Shown here piece after piece: positions 27,093 to 35,977 of a stretch of DNA of 64,000 nt. Under the pieces are notes generated by a model. That model was not told where the DNA came from. It searched no databases and was given only the letters and a program-made list of their open reading frames with translations. Within the stretch, counting starts at the first letter, position 1; each line of letters opens with the position of its first letter. The DNA lies in assembly GCF_035818615.1 (NCBI RefSeq), contig NZ_JAYKZY010000001.1, forward strand, positions 7,501-71,500. Direction: 5' to 3'. The position numbers were made by a program, and so were the translations under genes. Source of the DNA: Sphingobium sp. CR2-8. GTDB taxonomy: Bacteria; Pseudomonadota; Alphaproteobacteria; Sphingomonadales; Sphingomonadaceae.

Positions 27093-28282
27093 GCCGCGAC
27101 ACTCACGCTGGCGTCCGCGCCGGTGAGGCTGGTCGATGGCCATTGCTGGCGGATCTGTTGCTCGACCTCGCCGAACACCGCGTCCAGATTGTCCCGGCAG
27201 CGTGTATAGGTCTGGTGCGACGCCGACGGCTTGGATTCATAGATGGACCGGAAAGCCTGGGTGGCGTTCTTGATTTCCTCCGACGCCAGGATCGGTTGCC
27301 CGAGCAGCAGTCCGGCATAGGTCGCCTGCATGATCCGCCACATATCATTCTCCCCCGGTTTGTTGGGCGAGAAGGTGGAACAGACGACACGGATGAAACC
27401 GTAATTGACCGGCGTGCCATTCTGCTCGAGGATTTCGATATTGTCGGCGATCGTGTCCATGAAATGGATGGTCGACAGATAATCAAGCTGGCGCGCGGGA
27501 ACAGGGATCAGCAGGCCGGTCGCGGCCGCCATCACGTTGAGGCCCAGAAAGCCCATCGCTGGCGGCGGATCAAGCAGGATCACGTCGAAATCCTTCGCCA
27601 CGCTGGCAATGCCGATCCGCAGCGCCTGCAAGCTTTCGCGCACGGCCTGGCCGCCCTCGCGCAATGTGGACGTCAGGTCCCATTCCGCGTCCTGAAGGCC
27701 AAGGCTGGACGGTACGATCTTGATCGTCGGCCAGGGGGTGTCGCGAATGGTCTGGGCGAAATCGCTGAAAGTGCTGCGCGGCGAGAGAAAGGTTCCCAAG
27801 GTCTGGTCGTCGTCGATCAGCGTTTCAGGCTGGATATCGAACATCGTCGTGGTCGACGCCTGTGGATCGCAATCGATCACCAGCACGCGATAGCCATGCA
27901 GCGCGAGATAATCCGCCAGATGTTTGGTGATCGTGCTTTTGCCCACACCACCCTTGAAATTCTGCACTGCCAGCACGACCGCATCTTCATCCGGCTGCTT
28001 GCCGACGTGGATGCCCAGCGCTTCGCGAATCTGGGTCAGATCCTGCAGCGTATAATAGCGGCGGCCGTTGGGCTGTTGCTTGGGCTGGGGCAGTCGTCCC
28101 TTCGCTTCGGCCTTGGCCAGCGCTTCGGGTGTCCGACCGATCAGTTCGGCGGCGACGGTCGGGCCGAAGGTGATATCGAGCGTCTTGCGCGTGTCGGGAC
28201 GGAACACGATCGTCTTGATATGGTCGCGCATTTGCTGGCACGCGGTGGTGACATTGCGCAGCGTATTGACGGTAAACGACAT
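27089..28282 (-). CDS. parA: ParA-type partition ATPase
   Basis: 397 residues. An N-terminal HTH/regulatory domain (AAELIGRTPEALAKAEAKGR, then RRYYTLQDLTQIREALG) precedes the ATPase with deviant Walker A VQNFKGGVGKSTITKHLADY, VLVIDCDPQASTTTMFDI and DFDVILLDPPPAMGFLGLNV. The extra N-terminal domain marks the larger plasmid ParA/RepA class that also represses its own promoter. It moves the ParB-parS complex over the nucleoid. It overlaps parB by 4 nt, so parA-parB-repA read leftward in series. Confidence 0.96.
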   Translation of the reverse strand: MSFTVNTLRNVTTACQQMRDHIKTIVFRPDTRKTLDITFGPTVAAELIGRTPEALAKAEAKGRLPQPKQQPNGRRYYTLQDLTQIREALGIHVGKQPDEDAVVLAVQNFKGGVGKSTITKHLADYLALHGYRVLVIDCDPQASTTTMFDIQPETLIDDDQTLGTFLSPRSTFSDFAQTIRDTPWPTIKIVPSSLGLQDAEWDLTSTLREGGQAVRESLQALRIGIASVAKDFDVILLDPPPAMGFLGLNVMAAATGLLIPVPARQLDYLSTIHFMDTIADNIEILEQNGTPVNYGFIRVVCSTFSPNKPGENDMWRIMQATYAGLLLGQPILASEEIKNATQAFRSIYESKPSASHQTYTRCRDNLDAVFGEVEQQIRQQWPSTSLTGADASVSVAA

Positions 28283-28731
28283 AGCGCCCCTCTAGCCGAA
28301 TCATGGCGATAAACTGGTTCGTGTTCAATGCGCCTATTTTGGCTTGAAAGTCAAACCGAGCGCAACCCTGCGAAGGAGTCGCCTCATCCGCCATTTAGGT
28401 TGCAGCGAAATACAACCGTTCGAATAAAAGGGAAGGGAAAGCCTAGGTCCCAGCTGATAGCCCTTGGACACCAAATCGAGGCGCGGATTGACCGGCAAAG
28501 GCGGCATTAGAGATTTTAGAATGAGATTAGGGGGATTAGGCCCATCCCAATCTCAGCGCAAATGACCGAAAATCAACGATTCGCGTATCGGCATGAAAAT
28601 CCGATCACACGACGCAGGCGGATTGATAACACGCTCCGGCGGTTCCAAAAACACGGCAAGCTGGTCTTGATAACACGTCCTGCCTCTCGCTCCACCGGTG
28701 CAACAGAAAGAAGGCACGCCGATATCACGGA
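28283..28731. other. Noncoding region upstream of parA, candidate parS/operator sites
   Basis: About 450 bp without a supported gene. It contains an interrupted dyad GGTTG-N10-CAACC (28398-28417), two direct copies of TTGATAACACG (28623-28633 and 28667-28677), and a cluster of GATT-AG motifs around 28510-28545 (GAGATTAGGGGGATTAGG). Position upstream of parA and repeat content suit an autoregulatory operator and/or parS; an origin is also possible. Confidence 0.5.
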
Positions 28732-30126
28732 TCAGCGATCCGCAATGATGGCGGCTGTGTCGCCGCTGCCGATATCCATCAACTGTGCTTTTGCCGGATC
28801 ATACCGTGGCCAATCAGACAGGTCGGCACCGTTCGGATTACCGGTCTTGACGAAATTGACGAGATACCCGCTCGCCAGCTGCCCGATGGCGCGATCGCTC
28901 GCCGTTGTCGCCGCGCCATATTTTGCCCGGACCGTATCGAAGAAATAGGGGATTTCACTGGCATGTCCCGCCCCCTTCGTCGCGGCGGTCCGTATCGAGG
29001 GCGCGACATAGGAGAAACGATAATAATAGGTCGGCACACCCTGGTGCGCGAAAGATTGCGCCATGGATCGCGCACCCGCCACCATCGGCCCGGTCGGTCC
29101 GCCGATATCGTCACTAGTCGCGCCGATCATCACCGGCACCTTGGCGAAACGCCCAGCCCGATAAGCCGCCAGATTGTCGACGGCGATCCGTCCATCCACG
29201 ATCGGGCTGCTATGGGTGCGCGGTCCCGCCGCAAACAGCGCCGCCAGATTGAGCCCGTCAACGATCGCATCCGCCGACAACGCCCGCAACTTCGCCAGCG
29301 CCGAAGGATCATCGGGCGCTATTCCCTTTGTCCGGGCGAAGGCGGCCCCGGTCTTTTCCGCCGCCGCCATCGTGGCGTCGCCCACCGGCATGGGACCGCC
29401 AGATTGAATCACCGCTTTTTGGAACAGCCCTTGCGCCATGGGGGACGTCAGCAGCGCGTGGACCGACATGCCGCCGGCGCTTTCGCCGACGATAGTGACA
29501 TTGGCGGGATCACCGCCGAAGGCCGCGATATGCCGCTGCACCCAGCGCAGCGCGGCGATCTGGTCCATATAGCCATAATTGGCCTGCAGGCCCTTATCCT
29601 CATCCGCCTTCGTCAGGGCAGGGTGGGCGAAGGTGCCGAACCGCCCCAACCGATAGTTGAAACTGACGACCATGATGCCCTGCCGCGCCAGCCCATCACC
29701 GGCATAAGTGGGCGGCGACGATCCGCCATTGACGAAGCCGCCGCCATAGATCCACACCATGACCGGCAACTTGCCGGTCTGCGCCGCCGGTTTCCAGACA
29801 TTCACAAACAGGCAATCTTCCGCCGGCGGGGTGCCGAGCGGCGCGGCGTCGCTGGGGAAGGGCAACTGCATGCAGTCATGGCCATAGCGGCTCGCGTCGC
29901 GCACGCCCTGCCAGCGCGCCACGGGTTGCGGCGCGCGCCAGCGCAAGGCGCCGACCGGCGGCGCGGCGAAGGGGATGCCCTTGAACGCGACGACGCCATC
30001 CTTGTTTACGCCGCGCACCGCGCCCTCCGCTAGGGTGACGACCGGCTGGACAGGGTCGGTCTTCGCGCTGGCAAGCGGTGTTGCAGCGGCGACGGCGATC
30101 AGCAGCGCGCGCAAAGAAAGGGCCAT
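28732..30126 (-). CDS. Secreted type-B carboxylesterase
   Basis: 464 residues with a signal peptide (SLRALLIAVAAATPLASAK). Carboxylesterase/para-nitrobenzyl esterase features: GVVAFKGIPFAAPPVGALRW, DCLFVNVWKP, MVWIYGGGFVNGGSS (oxyanion hole) and the nucleophile elbow TIVGESAGGMSVHALL. The catalytic His lies in KGAGHASEIPYFF. This is a serine hydrolase for carboxylic esters, probably periplasmic or secreted. Length is slightly short for the family (about 500-550), mostly through a shorter centre. It is followed at 17 bp by an oxidoreductase gene in the same direction. The substrate cannot be read from the sequence. Confidence 0.9.
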   Translation of the reverse strand: MALSLRALLIAVAAATPLASAKTDPVQPVVTLAEGAVRGVNKDGVVAFKGIPFAAPPVGALRWRAPQPVARWQGVRDASRYGHDCMQLPFPSDAAPLGTPPAEDCLFVNVWKPAAQTGKLPVMVWIYGGGFVNGGSSPPTYAGDGLARQGIMVVSFNYRLGRFGTFAHPALTKADEDKGLQANYGYMDQIAALRWVQRHIAAFGGDPANVTIVGESAGGMSVHALLTSPMAQGLFQKAVIQSGGPMPVGDATMAAAEKTGAAFARTKGIAPDDPSALAKLRALSADAIVDGLNLAALFAAGPRTHSSPIVDGRIAVDNLAAYRAGRFAKVPVMIGATSDDIGGPTGPMVAGARSMAQSFAHQGVPTYYYRFSYVAPSIRTAATKGAGHASEIPYFFDTVRAKYGAATTASDRAIGQLASGYLVNFVKTGNPNGADLSDWPRYDPAKAQLMDIGSGDTAAIIADR

Positions 30127-30142
30127 TTGTCATCCTCCAGAT

Positions 30143-31189
30143 TTAGGGTGGCGTCAGCACCACCACCCGGTTTTCGCGCGCCGACACCATCGCCGCTTCC
30201 ATCACGTCCTGCACCGCCAGCGCTTCTTCAAGCAGAATAGGCAATGGCGCGCCATGCGTCAGCGCGCGCCCAAGCTGCGCATAGAAAAGTTCCTGGCATC
30301 CGGTCGCCGCCGGGCGCAGCGTCATGCCGCCAATGCCGTCATGAAGTTCTACTGGATCGGGATCGACACCCCAGCCTTCGTCGCCGGGCCGCAGCCCCGC
30401 GATCAACTGCGCTTCCTGCGGATCGAGCCGCCGCTTGACGAGCGATCCCGTGCTGCCATGGACCGCAAAGCGGGGACTGCCGCCCGTTTCGCCGCCCGGC
30501 GCAGTCAAGCTGGCGTGCAGCACAACCCGCAGCCCGTCATAGCGCAACAGGACGTGCGCCCAATCGTCGGACGCCGATCCCGGGCGCAGCGCCACGATAT
30601 CGGCGCTCACCGCCATCGGTCGCCCGAACAGGGCCAGCGCCTGATCCAGCAGATGCGGCCCCAGGTCGAACCAGACGCCAGACCCCGGCGATCCATCCTC
30701 ACGCCAGCGGTCGCGCACTTCTGGACGAAAGCGATCGAAATGGGACTCGAAATGAGTCACCCGGCCGAGCGCCCCGTCCGCGATGGCCGCACGGATGCTC
30801 AGAAAATCGCTGTCATAGCGGCGATTGTGAAACACCGTCAGGGCGCGCCCACGCGTGTCCGCCAGCCGCGCCAGATCGCGCGCCTGCGCCAGCGTCAGGG
30901 CGAACGGCTTGTCGACGACCACATGCTTGCCTGCGTTCAGCGCATCTGCGGCAATCGCCGCATGTGTCGCACTCGGTGTCGCAATCACGACAAGGTCGAT
31001 CGATGGATCGGCGAGCAGATCGGCCTGCGTCACGCAGCCGATCGCCGGGTCGAGCGCCGCGACCTCATCTGCCCGACGGGTCGCGATCGCCACCAGTTCC
31101 AGCGTCGGCGCACAGCGGATCAGCGGCGCATGAAAGACGCGCCCGGCCATGCCATAGCCGATCAGGCCGACCTTCACCCGTGCCGTCAT
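30143..31189 (-). CDS. Gfo/Idh/MocA-family oxidoreductase
   Basis: 348 residues. The N-terminal NAD(P) fold is VKVGLIGYGMAGRVFHAPLI, followed by NAGKHVVVDKPFALTLAQAR (the (E/D)KP motif with catalytic Lys) and a C-terminal alpha/beta domain (YDSDFLSIRAAIADGALG, WFDLGPHLLDQALALFG). It is closest in pattern to YdgJ/scyllo-inositol-dehydrogenase-like proteins, so a polyol or sugar dehydrogenase is plausible. The stop-start arrangement with the upstream SGNH gene overlaps (ATGA at 31186-31189), so the two are translated together. The exact substrate is unknown. Confidence 0.88.
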   Translation of the reverse strand: MTARVKVGLIGYGMAGRVFHAPLIRCAPTLELVAIATRRADEVAALDPAIGCVTQADLLADPSIDLVVIATPSATHAAIAADALNAGKHVVVDKPFALTLAQARDLARLADTRGRALTVFHNRRYDSDFLSIRAAIADGALGRVTHFESHFDRFRPEVRDRWREDGSPGSGVWFDLGPHLLDQALALFGRPMAVSADIVALRPGSASDDWAHVLLRYDGLRVVLHASLTAPGGETGGSPRFAVHGSTGSLVKRRLDPQEAQLIAGLRPGDEGWGVDPDPVELHDGIGGMTLRPAATGCQELFYAQLGRALTHGAPLPILLEEALAVQDVMEAAMVSARENRVVVLTPP

Positions 31190-31908
31190 GGCTTGAGCGC
31201 CCCGGCCACGACAGGGGCCAGTTTGCCGACGATGACATCCACACCCTTGTCATTGGGGTGAATGCCATCGGGCAGTTGCAATGCGCGATCCCCGATCACC
31301 CCATCCAGCATGAAGGGATAGAGCGTCGCATCATATGTCCGCGCCAGATCGGGATAGATGCCGTTGAAGGCGGCGGCATAGTCCGGTCCCATATTGGGGG
31401 AGGCGAGCATGCCCGTCAGCAGGATCGGAATGCCGCGCTTCTGCAATTCCGCCAGAATGGCACTTAGATTGGCCCGCGTCTCGACAGGCGACAGACCTCG
31501 CAGCATGTCGTTGCCGCCAAGACCCACCAGGATCAGGTCGGGCTTGCGCGGCAGGCCGTCCAGCGTGAAGGCGAGGCGGGAGAGGCCCGCCGCGCTCGTA
31601 TCGCCCGACACCCCGGCATTGACGACCCGCGCCTTTACCCCGCGTGCCTTGAGCGCCGCTTGAAGCACCGGCGCCAGCCCCTTGCCCTGATCCAGATTAT
31701 AACCGGCATAGAGGCTGTCGCCGAACGCCACGACCAGCCGCTCGTCCGCAGCGGGCGTAGCTGCCTGCGCGCCATTCTCGACCTGCACGGCATCGTTCGA
31801 CGGGGCTGGGGCAGCTGTTTTATCCGAACAGGCCACCGCCAGTTGGACAAACAGCGCCAATGCCCCATATTGCATCCACTTGTGGCCCAAGGAGCGCTCC
31901 TTTTTCAT
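31186..31908 (-). CDS. SGNH-family lipoprotein hydrolase (TesA/arylesterase-like)
   Basis: 240 residues from MKKERSLGHKWMQYG. This start gives the positive n-region needed ahead of ALALFVQLAVAC (lipobox LAVAC, lipid-anchored Cys); a start at 31875 would lack it. SGNH blocks: block I VVAFGDSLYAGYNL (Ser), VVNAGVSGDTSAAGLSR (Gly), LILVGLGGNDMLRGL (Asn) and LPDGIHPNDKG (Asp and His). The family includes TesA-type thioesterase/lysophospholipase/arylesterases of the periplasm. It is divergent from an ABC-transporter ATPase; their ATG codons overlap on opposite strands at 31906-31909, an order shared with E. coli tesA-ybbA. Confidence 0.9.
   Translation of the reverse strand: MKKERSLGHKWMQYGALALFVQLAVACSDKTAAPAPSNDAVQVENGAQAATPAADERLVVAFGDSLYAGYNLDQGKGLAPVLQAALKARGVKARVVNAGVSGDTSAAGLSRLAFTLDGLPRKPDLILVGLGGNDMLRGLSPVETRANLSAILAELQKRGIPILLTGMLASPNMGPDYAAAFNGIYPDLARTYDATLYPFMLDGVIGDRALQLPDGIHPNDKGVDVIVGKLAPVVAGALKP
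31889..31902. promoter_or_regulatory. Palindrome containing AAGGAG on both strands
   Basis: AAGGAGCGCTCCTT is a perfect 14-bp palindrome just inside the lipoprotein gene. On + its AAGGAG lies 12 nt before the ATG of the ABC ATPase and may be that gene's ribosome-binding site. On - the same motif lies downstream of the proposed lipoprotein start. Confidence 0.5.
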
Positions 31909-32608
31909 GCATTTGCCCATCGATCCCGCCACTATCGCGATCCGCGCGCAGGATGTCACCCTTTCCCTTGGAACACGCGAAGCGCCGGTGGCGATCCTCA
32001 AGGGTGTCGACCTCACCATCCTGCGCGGCGAAAGCCTCGCCATATTGGGTGCGTCGGGATCAGGCAAAAGCTCGCTGATGGCGGTATTGTCGGGCCTGGA
32101 ACGCACCAGTGGCGGCAGCGTTAGCGTAGGCGGCGTCGATTATGGCACGTTGGACGAGGATGGACTAGCCCGCGCCCGGCGCGGTCGCATCGGCATCATC
32201 CTGCAAAGCTTCCACCTGCTGCCCACCATGACGGCGCATGAAAATGTCGCCGTGCCCCTGGAACTGGCGGGCCACGCCGACGCGTTCGATCGCGCGGCGG
32301 ATGAATTGCGCGCGGTGGGCCTGGGCCATCGGATCGACCATTATCCCGCGCAGCTGTCGGGCGGCGAGCAGCAGCGCGTCGCCATCGCCCGTGCCGTCGC
32401 GCCGCGTCCGACCTTGCTCTTTGCCGACGAGCCGACCGGCAATCTCGACGTCACCACCGGCGCGACCATCATGGACCTGTTGTTCGAACGGCAACGCGCG
32501 GCGGGCGCGACCCTGGTCATCATCACCCACGATCCGGTGCTGGCGGCGCGCTGCGGCAGGATCGTGGAAATGCGCGACGGCCTCATCGTCGCCGACCACG
32601 CCGCATGA
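31907..32608 (+). CDS. ABC transporter ATP-binding protein (YbbA/LolD-like)
   Basis: 233 residues from MHLPIDPATIAIRAQDVTLS. Walker A is LAILGASGSGKSSLMAVLSG; the Q-loop region is GIILQSFHLLPTMTAHENVA; the signature is AQLSGGEQQRVAIARA; Walker B is TLLFADEPTGNLD. The phrase EPTGNLD is typical of the MacB/LolD/YbbA group, which energises FtsX-type permeases rather than import. The stop overlaps the start of the permease gene (ATGA). Together with the divergent SGNH lipoprotein it mirrors the tesA-ybbA-ybbP arrangement. Confidence 0.93.
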   Translation: MHLPIDPATIAIRAQDVTLSLGTREAPVAILKGVDLTILRGESLAILGASGSGKSSLMAVLSGLERTSGGSVSVGGVDYGTLDEDGLARARRGRIGIILQSFHLLPTMTAHENVAVPLELAGHADAFDRAADELRAVGLGHRIDHYPAQLSGGEQQRVAIARAVAPRPTLLFADEPTGNLDVTTGATIMDLLFERQRAAGATLVIITHDPVLAARCGRIVEMRDGLIVADHAA

Positions 32609-35126
32609 ATGCGCTCGACTGGCGGGCCAGCTGGCGCATCGCCCGGCGCGACCTGCATCTGGGCTTTCGCGGCCTGCGACTGCTCTTCCTCTGCCTGTTT
32701 CTGGGCGTCGCCACGCTCGCCGCCATCGGCAGCCTGACCGCCGCCATCACGCAGGAATTGAGCGACCGGGGCCGCACCCTGCTGGGCGGCGACATCGAAA
32801 TCGCCATGACGCAGCGCGAAGCGCGCCTGGGCGACAAGGAAGCCTTTCGCCAGCTCGGCACGCTCAGCGAAACCATCCGCCTGCGCGCCATGGCGCAGCG
32901 CGAAGGGCAGGGGAGAGCAGAATCTCCGCCCGCCGTGCTCACCGAACTGAAGGGCGTCGACAGCGTCTATCCGCTCTATGGTGCACTCACCCTGCGCGGC
33001 GGCACATATCAACCGCTCGATCCCGACCATATCCTCATCGGCGACGCGCTGGCGGAGCGGCTCGACCTTCGCCCCGGCAACCGGCTGCGCTATGGCACGG
33101 CCAGCTTCACCATAGCCGACATCATCGCTGACGAACCCGATCGCCTCGGTGAAGGCTTCACCCTGGGTCCGGTTGCCATCGTCTCCTTGGATGGCCTCCG
33201 CCGCACCGGCCTCATTCAGCCCGGCAGCCTCTACAACAGCAAATATCGTATCCGCCTCAACCCCGGTTTCGATCCCGCCACCGTCCGCAAGGACATGGAA
33301 AAGGCGCATGAAGCCGACGGTTGGAGTCTCAAGGACCGCGATCGCGCCGCCCCCGGCGCGAATCGTTTCATCGAACGTATGGGGCAGTTCCTGTCGCTGA
33401 TCGGCTTGGCTGCTCTCGTGATTGCGGGTATCGGCGTCAGCAACGGCGTGGCGTCCTATCTGGCGGGCAAGCGCGGCGGCATCGCGACGTTGAAGGTGCT
33501 GGGCGCGACCTCCGCCGATATCGGCCGCATCTACCGGATGCAGGTCGGGGCGGTCGCCCTGCTCGGCATCGGCGCGGGCCTGATCGTCGGCGCGCTCCTG
33601 CCGCCGCTTATCGTCGCGCTGGCGGGCGACGTCCTGCCGGTCAGCCCCGGCTTCCGCCTTCATCCCCTCCCGCTCCTGACCAGCGCCGCCTATGGAATGC
33701 TCATCGCCTTCCTCTTCACCTTCCCCCGCTCGGCCGTGCGCGCACACAACCGGCCGCCGCGATTTTCCGTGGCGCGGTGGAAAGCCGGGGCGGCATCGAC
33801 CGGCGCAGCGTCGCGGCCATGGGCGGGGCAGGGACATTGCTCGTCGCGCTGGCCCTGTCCACTGCGCGCGAACCATTATTCTCAGCCGCGGTTCTGGGCG
33901 CGACCGCCGCCATATTATTGCTGTTGCTCGCCCTCGGCAAGGCCGTGCGCCGTCTGGCCCTGCTCGCGCCGCGCCCTCGTCGGCCGCTCCTTCGTCTCGC
34001 GCTCGCCAATCTCCACCGTCCCGGCGCACAGACCGCCGCGCTCATCGTCGCGCTGGGCCTGGCCCTCACCCTATTCGTGACGCTGGCGGGCATCCAGACC
34101 AGCCTCGACAGCGAAATCCGCAACGTCGTGCCTGAAAAAGCGCCCAACCAGTTCGTCCTCGACATTCCATCGACGCAGGTCGATCGCTTCCGCGCCATAG
34201 CCCTGGCGCAGGCGCCCGAAGCGAAACTCAACATCGTCCCCACCCTGCGCGGCACGATCGTCGCCTATGGTGCGCAGAAAGTCGCGGATCTCAAGGAACT
34301 GCCCGATGGCGCCTGGTTCCTGCGCGGCGAACGCGGCGTCACCTACAGCGCCGTCCTGCCGGAGGGCAGCGATCTGACCGCAGGCCAATGGTGGGCGCGC
34401 GACTATGCCGGACCACCGCTCGTCTCGCTGGATGATGAGGCGGCGAAGGTCATGCAGGTCGGCATCGGCGACACGCTGACCGTCAGCATCCTCGGCCGTG
34501 AAATCACCGCGCGCATCGCTTCCCTGCGAAAGGTCAACTGGGACACGATGGGCTTCAACTATATCCTCGTCTTTTCGCCCAATGTGCTGGCCGCCGCCCC
34601 GCACAGCATGACCGCGACCATCACCATGAACCCAGGCCGCGACAGCGCCATGACCCGTGCGCTCCTCGCGGCCTTCCCCGGCATATCGGTGATCGCGGTG
34701 GGCGACGTCATCGATCAGGTCGGCACGATCATGACTCAGATGTCGCGCGCCATCGTCGCCGCCGCGTCGGTCGCGATCCTGGCGGGCATCGCCGTGCTGG
34801 TCGGGGCGATCGCCGCCTCGCGCCAGGCGCGCAGCTATGACAGCGTGATATTGAAGACGCTGGGGGCGACCCGCTGGCAGATACTCGCCGGTCAGGCGCT
34901 CGAATATGGTCTGCTCGCCTCCATGCTGGCGCTGGTCGCGCTCGCGCTCGGGATGACGGCGGCCTGGTTCGTGATCGTGCGGATATTCGAATTTCACTGG
35001 TCGCCCGGCTGGCTGGTGGTTTTGGCGACGCTGGGCGGCGGCGCGCTGCTGACCTTGGGCATCGGCCTTGCCGGTGCGATCCCGCTGATATCGGTACGGC
35101 CCGCCCGCGCCCTGCGGCAGTTGTAG
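32605..35126 (+). CDS. FtsX/YbbP-like ABC permease (apparent frameshift)
   Basis: The first frame runs MNALDWRASWRIARRDLHLG, membrane helix RLLFLCLFLGVATLAAIGSL, a periplasmic MacB-like domain, and a membrane block (LIGLAALVIAGIGVSNGVAS). At the C-run 33730-33735 (TTCCCCCGCTC) it shifts. Adding one C gives FTFPPLGRARTQPAAAIFRG and continues through further helices (AAILLLLLALGKAVRRLALL, IVAAASVAILAGIAVLVGAI) to RPARALRQL. The repaired protein is about 840 residues, the normal YbbP length. It pairs with the preceding ATPase and probably moves or extracts a lipophilic substrate from the inner membrane. The break looks like a one-base undercall. Confidence 0.88.
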
Positions 35127-35240
35127 CGGCGCGCGATGCGGCAAACGGCAGGGCGCACGGTCGCGCCCTGCGCCCTCGGCGCATAGTGCCGTGCGCGCGA
35201 CCTATGCTGCCGCCTTGTTCAAAGACCAAGGAAGGCCGGC

Positions 35241-35966
35241 ATGACCAGCACCGCATCGCAAACCCGCACCCGTTCCTTCATCGATCTGCGCGCCTGGGCG
35301 GATGACGCCATGGTCGCCGCGCCGTCCGGCGACCCTTTCCTCACCGCCCGTGCCGACCTGCCGCTGGCGCCCGGACAGATCAGCGTCGGTCTCATCGCCT
35401 TGCCGCAAGGGACGGGCGCAGTCCACGCGATGCCCGCCGAAGAATTCATCATCGTCGCGTCCGGCGCAGCACGGATCGAACAGGCGGGCAAGATCTTCAC
35501 GCTCGATGAAGGCGACAGCCTTCTCCTGCGCGAGGGCGCGGCCTTCGCCTGGTCATGCCATGCCGACACGCGCCTGCTCTTCATGCGCCGCACCGGTGGC
35601 CCGGCGGGCGACGGGGCGATCATTCCCGTCGATACGCAAGCCCCGCTCGAACCATCAGGCGCGCCGCTGGCCGAACTGCTGGTCGGCCCGACGCCGCAAT
35701 GCCGCAACCATGGCGATTACAAATCCGAAGACGGCGAATATATGGTCGGCACCTGGGATTCGACGCCCTATCACCGCCGCCCGATGGTCTATCGCCATTA
35801 TGAACTCATGTATCTGCTCGACGGCAGCGTGACCTTCGTCGACGAAGACGGCGCGGAAGGCACCTTCCATAAGGGCGACATCTTCCTGGTCGAACAGGGC
35901 GCCAGTTGCAGCTGGGACAGCCAGGTCGATGTGAAGAAAGTCTATTGCATCTACCGACCGGCCTGA
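35241..35966 (+). CDS. Bicupin protein of unknown function
   Basis: 241 residues; AGGAAGG precedes ATG. There are two cupin folds. The first is IALPQGTGAVHAMPAEEFII, then IFTLDEGDSLLLREGAAFAW; the second is MVYRHYELMYLLDGSVTFVD, then GTFHKGDIFLVEQGASCSWD. The second resembles DUF861/ureidoglycine-hydrolase-type cupins, with the metal-type pattern H-x-E. No regulatory HTH is present. It stands between the permease and the convergent copD gene. The reaction is not deducible; a small-molecule isomerase or hydrolase is possible. Confidence 0.75.
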   Translation: MTSTASQTRTRSFIDLRAWADDAMVAAPSGDPFLTARADLPLAPGQISVGLIALPQGTGAVHAMPAEEFIIVASGAARIEQAGKIFTLDEGDSLLLREGAAFAWSCHADTRLLFMRRTGGPAGDGAIIPVDTQAPLEPSGAPLAELLVGPTPQCRNHGDYKSEDGEYMVGTWDSTPYHRRPMVYRHYELMYLLDGSVTFVDEDGAEGTFHKGDIFLVEQGASCSWDSQVDVKKVYCIYRPA

Positions 35967-35977
35967 TCCAGCGCGGA

